From NCBI GenBank assembly GCA_937920455.1, contig CALETX010000321.1, positions 1-8,420 of the forward strand: a DNA stretch of 8,420 nucleotides. Reading direction: 5' to 3'. Source of the DNA: an uncultured bacterium (GTDB taxonomy: Bacteria > Verrucomicrobiota > Kiritimatiellia > UBA8416 > CALETX01). Shown one piece after another: positions 1 to 6,210 of this stretch. A program made the position numbers and the translations under genes. The notes under the pieces are model-generated. The model was not told the origin of the DNA and searched no databases. It saw only the letters and a list, made by a program, of their open reading frames with translations. Within the stretch, counting starts at the first letter, position 1; every line of letters starts with the position of its first letter.

Positions 1-185
1 ATGCCCGGCAACATCAGATCCAACAGCACCAGATCTGGCCGGACATCCTGAGCCAGCTTCAGAGCCTGAGGGCCGGTGGTTGCCTGAATGACCTCGTAGC
101 CGCTGTGCCGCAGGCTCTCCGTCAGCCCCATCATCAAAGCCTGATCGTCTTCGACAATGAGTATCTTCGGCTTGGTGTCTTTCAT
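1..185 (-). CDS. Response regulator, receiver domain (partial, C-terminus beyond window)
   Basis: This is the first 61 residues of a response regulator, starting MKDTKPKILIVEDD. The receiver-domain landmarks are visible: the acidic cluster E12-D13-D14 and the predicted phospho-acceptor D56 in DLVLLDLMLPG. Its ATG overlaps the stop codon of the upstream histidine kinase (ATGA), and an AAGGAG ribosome-binding site sits 8 bases before it inside the kinase gene, so the pair is almost certainly co-translated and cognate. The kinase should phosphorylate D56. The output domain lies outside the window. The receiver style and the kinase type suggest an OmpR-like winged-helix regulator, but that is a guess; an NtrC-like or stand-alone receiver cannot be excluded. 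Confidence 0.95.
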   Translation of the reverse strand, partial: MKDTKPKILIVEDDQALMMGLTESLRHSGYEVIQATTGPQALKLAQDVRPDLVLLDLMLPG

Positions 186-1834
186 GATCCTCTCTCCTTG
201 AAAACAGGCAGGTACACCGTGAATGTGCTGCCCCTGCCTTTCTGACTCCTTGCCTGCATCCAGCCACCGTGATGTCTAACCACTTGCCTACAGAATGCCA
301 GCCCTAACCCCAGGCCGGACACGTTCATCGCGCGCGCCTCATCTGTGCGGTAGAATCTCCGAAATATCCTGCGTTTCTCCAGCGGCGTCATCCCAATTCC
401 ACGGTCCTCAACCCTGATCCTCACCCAAACGCCCGCACGCAGGAAACGTCTGGCAACCACGTCCACAGCCACTCTGACCGGGGCAGATTTGCCCTCCCTG
501 TCCCGGGGAGTGTATTTCCAGGCGTTGTCAACCAAATTGAAAATGACCTGACCTATGGCTCCGTCATCGCACATCACAGGTGGAAGCGTCGCCGGACACT
601 CAATAAGCACATGACCCTCTCCCGCTCCCGCCGCGCGCCCAGCAACCCCGAGTAACGAAGCATAGTCCCGGACTGTTCTCTCAATCACCGGCGCAGGGTC
701 AATAGCTCTCATGACAAAAGCCAGCGAATCCTGTCCGAACCGCATGAGATATAGCACCCTTTCGATCAGCTGACCCAGCCGCTCGCACTCCTTAACGATC
801 GCCTCGAGAAACTGTTTCTGTGTCTCGGGCTCGGTCACATGACCCATCAACAGGCTGTCAGCCAAGGTCCGCATCGCCGCCAGCGGTGTACGCAAATCAT
901 GTGAAATTCCAGCCGCCACGTCTGCCTTTGCTCGAGCATGCCGAATGTCGCCCGCCGCCTCACGCCAGGCAAGAATCAGCCCCGCCACCATCGCAACCGC
1001 GCACAGCGCCACACCCCACCCGAAGAGTCTGGCTCTCATTCTGCCAGCCCTGCGCAGACGCTCAGGATCGGCAACCACAGCCTTTGCCTGGACCGAATCG
1101 AATGGCGGATACAACCTGCCCACTGCGAGCACCTCTGGCGACGGCGCACCTTTGCCGTCGGACACGGGTCGTGCCAGTCTGTCAAAAGAGTCGCTGATTT
1201 CAATCGCCGCCGGCAACTCCATGCGATGCGGCCCCAGCCTCAGCGCCGGCCCCTCGACGAAAACGAAAACCCCGCCTGCGGATACTTCCGACAAAATCGC
1301 CGCCAGCCGCTCCTTCAAACGCTCCGTGTTCACCATGTATCCGGCATATACCTGTCCGTGTTCGGGCATCGCAGCGAATAGAAAGGCCTCGTCGCTGCAC
1401 GCAAATCTCACAACCACGGGAGCACCCGCCGCCGATATCTCCCTCCTCAAAACAGCGGCAATCTGCGCAAGCTGCGGACCGTTCGGTGTGTCTCCACCAG
1501 GAGGGTAAATAAAACCCTCCGGATCCATGAAAAGATACGCGCGTGCCGCCAGCGAACCCCCCGCCTCTATTTTTCCTGCCGCCTCTTCAATAGGGGCATA
1601 GGAGCCGCCCTTTGCCAGCGCCGCCGACATTTCTGCTCTGACAAACCTCAATTCGCGCGCCAGCTCGGAGTGCAGCCTGTCAGCCGCCGTTTCAACCGCG
1701 CGTGCGGCGGCCGACTCCGTGGCCCGGTTCAACACGAGCTCCCAGTCAAGAAGCGCGCGTGCGGCGAACAGCGTCAAAATTGCGGTGGGAAGAATTATGA
1801 GAGCGACAACAATGACGATTATCCGCGGTTTCAT
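182..1834 (-). CDS. Membrane sensor histidine kinase
   Basis: A 550-residue membrane histidine kinase. A first transmembrane helix lies at about residues 5-28, a large extracytoplasmic region at about 29-268, and a second helix at about 269-290. The dimerisation/phosphotransfer domain carries the H-box SHDLRTP with phospho-acceptor H312. The catalytic ATPase domain shows the N-box (N433, N437 in FNLVDNAWKYTP), the G1 box DRGIG at 477-481, the G2 box GLGLGLA at 507-513, and a closing GRGSTFTVYLP at 533-543. All catalytic motifs are intact, so the kinase should be active. Only about 20 residues separate the second helix from H312, so no HAMP linker fits. The sensor region matches no fold I recognise; it contains a segment around 97-110 (RAYLFMDPEGFIY) loosely like a PAS/Cache strand pattern. 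The start lies 18 bases after the TPR gene with only a weak AAGG upstream. The gene probably belongs to the secretin operon and reports envelope state. Confidence 0.95.
   Translation of the reverse strand: MKPRIIVIVVALIILPTAILTLFAARALLDWELVLNRATESAAARAVETAADRLHSELARELRFVRAEMSAALAKGGSYAPIEEAAGKIEAGGSLAARAYLFMDPEGFIYPPGGDTPNGPQLAQIAAVLRREISAAGAPVVVRFACSDEAFLFAAMPEHGQVYAGYMVNTERLKERLAAILSEVSAGGVFVFVEGPALRLGPHRMELPAAIEISDSFDRLARPVSDGKGAPSPEVLAVGRLYPPFDSVQAKAVVADPERLRRAGRMRARLFGWGVALCAVAMVAGLILAWREAAGDIRHARAKADVAAGISHDLRTPLAAMRTLADSLLMGHVTEPETQKQFLEAIVKECERLGQLIERVLYLMRFGQDSLAFVMRAIDPAPVIERTVRDYASLLGVAGRAAGAGEGHVLIECPATLPPVMCDDGAIGQVIFNLVDNAWKYTPRDREGKSAPVRVAVDVVARRFLRAGVWVRIRVEDRGIGMTPLEKRRIFRRFYRTDEARAMNVSGLGLGLAFCRQVVRHHGGWMQARSQKGRGSTFTVYLPVFKERGS
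194..199 (-). promoter_or_regulatory. Ribosome-binding site of the response regulator
   Basis: Read on the minus strand this is AAGGAG, 8 bases before the response-regulator ATG. It lies within the last codons of the histidine kinase, which supports the ATGA-overlap start and translational coupling of the two genes. Confidence 0.75.
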
Positions 1835-1852
1835 GGCCTGCGGCGGCCTTGT

Positions 1853-3301
1853 TCAGCGGCGCATTTCTATGGCCATGAGCCATCCCTTGACCGCGTCCGC
1901 ATCCGGCGCTCCAGGGCTTAGCTTGAGATACTTCCTGTAATGCATGGCCGCTTTTTCCTTTTCATTGAGTTCGTCGTCGTAAAGAATCGCAAGATTGTAA
2001 TGCACCATAGCGTCGTTCGGATCAATCCGCAGCGCCTTGAGATATTCGGCTTCGGCCTCGCGAAACCTGCCCTCCTTGGCGTAAACCACACCCATGTTGT
2101 AGTGCATGTCGCGCTTCTGAAGGTCACCGGCCAGAGCCACTTCCTCACGAGCCTTCTCGAGCACAGATGCCATCCTTTCAGCCTTGGACAGCCGTTGCTC
2201 CCTCTTCTGAAGCTCCGCCTCCATGGCTTTCATGTCCCGCTCCTTTGCCTTCAGCGCATCCTCTGCTTTCTGCGCCTTGGCGCGGGCCTGCGCGAGTTCC
2301 TTCTCCATCTGCGGCATCAGTTCCATCAGTTTCTCAATCGTCTTGACATGCTCTTTCTGCGATGAAACAGCGCTCGAATACTTCTTCTCCATTTCCTCTT
2401 TCTTCTCTATCGCACGGCGCGCTGCTTCCTCGGCTTCAGAGAGTTTTTTCTCCAGCTGCGCGCGAGCCTCTTCCGCCTTGCGCTTCTCCAGCTCGATGTC
2501 AACCAGCTTGTTCCGCAAGCGCAGATTCTCCTGCTCCTTCTCCTTGAACAGGTCCGATCCCGGCTGCACCGTTGCCGTCGGCGGAGCGGCCACAGCCGTC
2601 GGCTGTTGCGGCTGCGGCGAGGCAGCCTCCTGCCGTTTGCGCTCTTCGACAGCCATTTGCAGCGCCTGCACATCATCAAGGAGCTTCTTCTTTTCGGCCT
2701 CCGCCTGAGCCAGACGAGCCTCAAGCTCCTGAAGGCGCTTCGTGTCCTCAGCCGGAGTCTCCGCCATTTTCTTCTGCAACTCCTTGATCAGTGTTGCCGA
2801 CTGCGCAATGCGGTTCTCGAGATCCCTCACCTCTGCTGCCAGCTTTTCATTCTCGCTCCGCGTTTTTTCCGCAAGCCTCTCGGCCTCCGTAATCCGGCTT
2901 TTCAGCTCCTCGTTCTCACGAAGCAGAGCCTCGTACCGTTCATCGCCCGGCTCCGCACCGGCAGCAGGCTCAGCATCCGTTCCATCCTCCGGAAGTTCCG
3001 TCCACTTGAACATCTCATGTTCGTCCGGATTCTGCGGCATCGGCCCGTCAGCAGCCGGGTTTTCCTTGACCGCTTCCTCGGTTGGCGCGGCATCCTGGTC
3101 GGTCCACTGGAACACATCGGGCGCTTCAGCCTCGTCCCCACCGCCCAAGGCCGTTGCCCCCTCAAGTAATCTCAGGAGTATCACAAAAACGCCAGCAAGG
3201 GCCGGCGCCACAACCGCCGTTTTGCGTCGCTCATAACATGACTTGACACATTTATTCATGAGATCATCACACGCAGAGTTACGCAACATCTGCTCCGCCA
3301 T
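1853..3301 (-). CDS. Membrane-anchored coiled-coil protein with C-terminal TPR repeats
   Basis: This 482-residue protein has a short basic cytoplasmic N-terminus with three cysteines (C11, C18, C22), then one hydrophobic segment at about 29-46 that could be an anchor or a long signal sequence. An acidic, Pro/Ala-rich stretch (about 55-120) contains two related motifs, DVFQWT (62-67) and EMFKWT (96-101). A long charged coiled coil follows at about 120-225 and 250-395, broken by a Pro/Gln/Ala linker near 228-248. The end holds two TPR units (about 397-430 and 431-464), with YNMGVVYAKEGRFREAEAEY and HYNLAILYDDELNEKEKAAM as helix pairs. TPR units bind other proteins, so a scaffold role for the neighbouring secretin complex is likely, but the exact function is unknown. 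The ATG comes 1 base after the secretin stop (TGACATG) and has no clear ribosome-binding site, which suggests coupled translation. M15 is a possible alternative start. Confidence 0.9.
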   Translation of the reverse strand: MAEQMLRNSACDDLMNKCVKSCYERRKTAVVAPALAGVFVILLRLLEGATALGGGDEAEAPDVFQWTDQDAAPTEEAVKENPAADGPMPQNPDEHEMFKWTELPEDGTDAEPAAGAEPGDERYEALLRENEELKSRITEAERLAEKTRSENEKLAAEVRDLENRIAQSATLIKELQKKMAETPAEDTKRLQELEARLAQAEAEKKKLLDDVQALQMAVEERKRQEAASPQPQQPTAVAAPPTATVQPGSDLFKEKEQENLRLRNKLVDIELEKRKAEEARAQLEKKLSEAEEAARRAIEKKEEMEKKYSSAVSSQKEHVKTIEKLMELMPQMEKELAQARAKAQKAEDALKAKERDMKAMEAELQKREQRLSKAERMASVLEKAREEVALAGDLQKRDMHYNMGVVYAKEGRFREAEAEYLKALRIDPNDAMVHYNLAILYDDELNEKEKAAMHYRKYLKLSPGAPDADAVKGWLMAIEMRR

Positions 3302-3302
3302 G

Positions 3303-4976
3303 TCAGCGCAGAGGTTTGAATTCCTTGCTGGCCCCGGACCCGCCGCCGACCGGCCGCAGCGGTTTTGGGGTCTTCTTTGTGTCTTTCATCAATAGAAAAG
3401 GTTCGTCGCCCGTAATTATCCGCGGAGTCAGGAACACGATCGTTTCGGTGTTTACAGAGGATTCGACATCATACCTGAACAACTTTCCTATCAGCGGGAT
3501 GCTTCCTAGCACAGGGACCTGGCTGGAACTGACGTCGCGCCTGTCCTTTATCAGCCCGCCGATGATTATAGTCACCCCATCCTTGACCATCACCATGGTC
3601 TCGGCCAGCGCCTTGCGTATCACCGGAGTGCCCTCCTGAGGCGCGCCGTCGTACCACTGGGAAATAGAGCTTATTTCAGGTTTGATTGTGACGGTCACGA
3701 ACCGGTCGTCGTTAATCCTCGGCGTCACGGCAAGCTGCACCCCTACCTTCTTGAAGAGATACGTTACGCCGGTTACGTTCGTCGTGCCGCTTTCAAGCGT
3801 GACCTCCTTGTATGGCTGGTCTTCCACAACCTCGATCATGGCCTCCTGACCATCCATCACCGCTATGTGCGGATTCGAAAGAATTCTTGTCTCGCCGATG
3901 GCCTTAAGCGCCTCGAGCACGGCGCTGAGATCCCCGCCCGAAACAATTGTGTTGTAGTTCAGCGTCAAGGCCGGCGCTGTCGGAAGCCCCGGCTGCGAGA
4001 CAGTCTGCAGAGAAAATCTCGGATCGAGGCTCTGGAACATATTCTGCCAGTTGATCCCCATGCTGTAATCGTCGTTCAGCGCAGTCTCGACTATCTTGGC
4101 CTCTATAAACACTTGCCTCGGCGTACGGTCAAAAGTTTTGACCAGTTGGGCGATCCTTTCCATGTTGTGCGCAAGGTCGGTGACTATCAGAGTTTTGGTC
4201 CGCTTGTCTGACCTGACCATCCCGGCCTCCTTGCTGAGGAGGGCGGTTATTTCGTTCTGAATGGTTTCAACGTCGGCGTACTGGAGCACAAAAGTTCGAG
4301 TCTCGGTCGGCAGAACACGCGAAACGGTCGGAATGTCTGTCTTGGAGACTATCGCCCGCATTTCGGCAATCTTTTCCGGAGTGTCTATCATGAGAAGGGA
4401 GCCTGTCACCGAGTCGGCCACAATGGTCCCAATCGCGCTTCGAACTTTGTCAAGCATCGTGGCCACCCTGGTGGGGTCCGCGTACTTCAGCTCAACAACC
4501 TCCACCTTCTTTTGGTCATAGAAACTCACGCCATAAAGCGCTTTGTACTCCTCATCGGTCATGATGGTCATGATGCCGTTGCGGACCTCCCAGGAAAGAT
4601 TGTTTATGGACAGCACAATTTCCAGCGCGTCCGCCACGGTGACGCCGTCAAAAGTCAGCTTTGTGGTCAACCCGCCCACGCCCTTGGAAATGACTACGTT
4701 CCGAAGCCCCGCCTTCTGGGTGAGAAAATCAATCAACTGAACCACGTTCCATTCAGCCGTGGCCTGAAGAACGACCGTGTTGGTCATGCCGGGCACGCCA
4801 AGATCGGCAAGACGTCTGGCCACTCCGGCTGCGGGTCTGGCCGATGACGCGGAAACAGCCGCGTTGGGAATATCAACACCATCTTCCTGAGCGGCAACCC
4901 CGTCTGGACAAAAAACTACGGATGCGCCCACGACCAACGCCGCCGCAAGCTTCAGATGCCTCCGCAATCCCGTCAT
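3303..4976 (-). CDS. Secretin (GspD/PilQ family outer-membrane channel)
   Basis: A 557-residue secretin that should assemble into a multimeric outer-membrane channel. A Sec signal peptide spans about residues 1-30 (basic RRHLK, hydrophobic AAALVVGASVV, cleavage near VAA-Q). The periplasmic N-domains follow: an STN/N0-like domain at about 65-148, a first KH-like N-domain at about 156-216 (VVELKYADPTRVATML), and a second at about 226-290 (FVLQYADVETIQNEI). The C-terminal secretin barrel domain covers about 290-525, with TRILSNPHIAVMDGQ, IIIGGLIKDRR and the family signature VPVLGSIPLIGKLF near 487-500. After the barrel only a short basic tail remains, without a recognisable S-domain. FVFC-like residues at the signal do not form a proper lipobox. 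The AGGAGG site lies 4 bases before this ATG and 1 base before the upstream TTG, so the ATG is the start. Whether it serves a type II system, a pilus or another exporter is not decided by sequence alone. Confidence 0.96.
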   Translation of the reverse strand: MTGLRRHLKLAAALVVGASVVFCPDGVAAQEDGVDIPNAAVSASSARPAAGVARRLADLGVPGMTNTVVLQATAEWNVVQLIDFLTQKAGLRNVVISKGVGGLTTKLTFDGVTVADALEIVLSINNLSWEVRNGIMTIMTDEEYKALYGVSFYDQKKVEVVELKYADPTRVATMLDKVRSAIGTIVADSVTGSLLMIDTPEKIAEMRAIVSKTDIPTVSRVLPTETRTFVLQYADVETIQNEITALLSKEAGMVRSDKRTKTLIVTDLAHNMERIAQLVKTFDRTPRQVFIEAKIVETALNDDYSMGINWQNMFQSLDPRFSLQTVSQPGLPTAPALTLNYNTIVSGGDLSAVLEALKAIGETRILSNPHIAVMDGQEAMIEVVEDQPYKEVTLESGTTNVTGVTYLFKKVGVQLAVTPRINDDRFVTVTIKPEISSISQWYDGAPQEGTPVIRKALAETMVMVKDGVTIIIGGLIKDRRDVSSSQVPVLGSIPLIGKLFRYDVESSVNTETIVFLTPRIITGDEPFLLMKDTKKTPKPLRPVGGGSGASKEFKPLR

Positions 4977-4980
4977 CAAC

Positions 4981-4986
4981 CCTCCT
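4981..4986 (-). promoter_or_regulatory. Ribosome-binding site of the secretin gene, decides the start
   Basis: A perfect AGGAGG on the minus strand, 4 bases before the ATG at 4976. A possible TTG start one codon upstream would leave only 1 base of spacing and is therefore disfavoured. Confidence 0.8.
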
Positions 4987-5004
4987 ACGTGTTCCAGCCG
5001 CCCT

Positions 5005-5973
5005 TCAACGAATGGTCAGCCTTTCCTTGCCGTCGGAAAGAACAACGTGCTCTCTCTGAACATCTACCAGTTCCAACGGTTTCTCTCCAACCATAATCTT
5101 GCCGCCCTTGCGCACTATGTGCATACGGCTGCTTTCCTTGTCCCAGAGAATGGCTTCGGCCTCCGACTCCCCTCCCCGGGTAAAGCCCATCAGCTTGAGC
5201 CTCGCCAACAGCTCAGAAGTCTGAACCGACACGTTGGTCACAACAACTCCACCGGAAGTCCCCAGCGACTGCTGTGCGCTTTCAGGATACTTGAAAACAT
5301 TATGGGCAAGATACGCCTCAATCATTTGCTCGACGTCGAAATCAGACTGATTTGAAACGGCGACCTGGCCGCTATTTCCCGGCCCCGCCGGCAATCCTGA
5401 TGCCGCTCGCCATCCTGCAGGGCCGGACGAACCGTGTACCATTCCCCATATCTGCCAGGCAGTAAGCGCCACCAAGGCAGCCGCAAGAGCGCCAAGCGCC
5501 TTGTTCGCCGCCGCAAGCAAAGAACCATGAATTTCGTGTCGCTTCTTGGGAGCCTGAATGCCCTGTGCCCTTCCGATGTCCGCAGCAGCCGATCCAATCT
5601 TCTGGGAAACGCGGCTCTCCGCGCCGACAGACTGCGTCCTTGCTGCCTCTGCCGAAGGCGCCGGCTTTGGCACCGGAGCCGCGGCACCAGGCTGCTTGGC
5701 GGTCCCCCCGGACGGCTGCAACGCATCTTGCACCGCAAGAGGACTGGACGCTGCTGTCACCGGAGGAGGACGAACGGCAGCCCCGGCAGGTTTTGAAACC
5801 GCACTCTGCGGCTTCTGAACCCGAGGAGCCGCGGTTCTGGAGGAGCCAGCCGATTCTCCGGAAACCGCTTTAGGCATCTTCTCCTCAGAAGTCGGCTCAC
5901 CCTTGGCCACTTCGCCACTCTGAATGACCTTCAGCAGCTTCTCTTCCGGAGATATTTGCCTGTCTTCCGCCAT
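5005..5973 (-). CDS. PulC/GspC-like inner-membrane protein
   Basis: A 322-residue bitopic protein. The N-terminus MAEDRQISPEEKLLKVIQSG forms a short predicted helix, followed by about 120 residues rich in Pro, Ala, Ser and Lys with little predicted order. A single transmembrane helix lies at about 152-177 after the basic cluster PKKRHEIHG. The periplasmic part ends in a compact domain at about 252-322 (LLARLKLMGF, AILWDKESSRMHIVRKGGKI, VGEKPLELVDV, HVVLSDGKERLTIR), which has the beta-strand rhythm of the GspC homology region/PilP fold. In type II systems that domain contacts the secretin N0 domain. Its gene lies 28 bases before the secretin gene, fitting that partnership. No PDZ domain follows. 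The cytoplasmic part is much longer than in classical GspC. The ATG is chosen over an in-frame TTG at 6030, since a GAGAT element lies 7 bases before the ATG. Family assignment is by pattern and context, so moderately sure. Confidence 0.78.
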   Translation of the reverse strand: MAEDRQISPEEKLLKVIQSGEVAKGEPTSEEKMPKAVSGESAGSSRTAAPRVQKPQSAVSKPAGAAVRPPPVTAASSPLAVQDALQPSGGTAKQPGAAAPVPKPAPSAEAARTQSVGAESRVSQKIGSAAADIGRAQGIQAPKKRHEIHGSLLAAANKALGALAAALVALTAWQIWGMVHGSSGPAGWRAASGLPAGPGNSGQVAVSNQSDFDVEQMIEAYLAHNVFKYPESAQQSLGTSGGVVVTNVSVQTSELLARLKLMGFTRGGESEAEAILWDKESSRMHIVRKGGKIMVGEKPLELVDVQREHVVLSDGKERLTIR

Positions 5974-6210
5974 ATTGCAGATCTCAACCCACAAATCCTT
6001 CAGCACAATACACACAAAAATCCGCCACAAATCAACCCGGAAAATTGTCTCCCTAAAATGTCAAGGCCAGCGGAGCCAAGACTCAAAGACGAAATTTCAG
6101 AAACTCCGAGCAACTATGACTGTGGAAGCAAAGCCGCTGCAACTGCACTCGTCTCCGAGCCGTCGGCCATGACAGGTGCCAGAACTGCTTCCTCATCACA
6201 AAGCTCTCCT
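5974..6210 (-). other. 237-base intergenic gap between ATPase and PulC-like genes
   Basis: This is the longest non-coding stretch in the window. It holds the weak promoter candidate described separately. It also holds one small minus-strand reading frame at 6083-6196 (37 residues, MRKQFWHLSW..., basic, four His, two Cys), with AGGAG 9 bases before its ATG, directly after the ATPase stop. I recognise no homologue, and codon use does not clearly mark it as coding. No strong stem-loop followed by a T-run is visible, so no terminator is called. The gap probably divides the ATPase transcript from the five-gene run downstream, or contains an internal promoter. Confidence 0.5.
6007..6035 (-). promoter_or_regulatory. 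Weak candidate promoter upstream of the PulC-like gene
   Basis: On the minus strand TTGATT (6030-6035) and TGTATT (6007-6012) are separated by 17 bases; each matches four of six positions of the sigma-70 consensus hexamers. Transcription would begin near position 6000, leaving a leader of about 27 bases before the ATG at 5973. The surroundings are visibly richer in T and A than the coding DNA. A perfect TTGACA also occurs at 6059-6064 but has no acceptable -10 partner. The call is tentative. Confidence 0.22.

Noticed and set aside
945..1508. Plus-strand open frame of 187 codons opposite the histidine kinase
   Set aside because: Fully covered by the kinase gene, whose motifs are unmistakable. 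The opposite frame has a random, Ser/Ala-rich composition and no domain pattern.
2223..3236. Several long plus-strand frames opposite the TPR protein, rich in Ser, Leu and Cys
   Set aside because: They are mirror effects of the Glu/Lys/Ala-rich coiled-coil codons on the other strand and show no ribosome-binding site or recognisable domain.
4880..4976. Lipoprotein signal at C23 of the secretin
   Set aside because: The residues before the Cys (VVF) do not fit a lipobox, and a normal signal peptidase I site (VAA-Q) follows.
5974..6030. Upstream TTG start that would add 19 residues to the PulC-like protein
   Set aside because: The added residues (WRIFVCIVLKDLWVEICN) are unlike the following sequence, and a GAGAT element stands 7 bases before the ATG at 5973. 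The extension also overlaps the promoter candidate.
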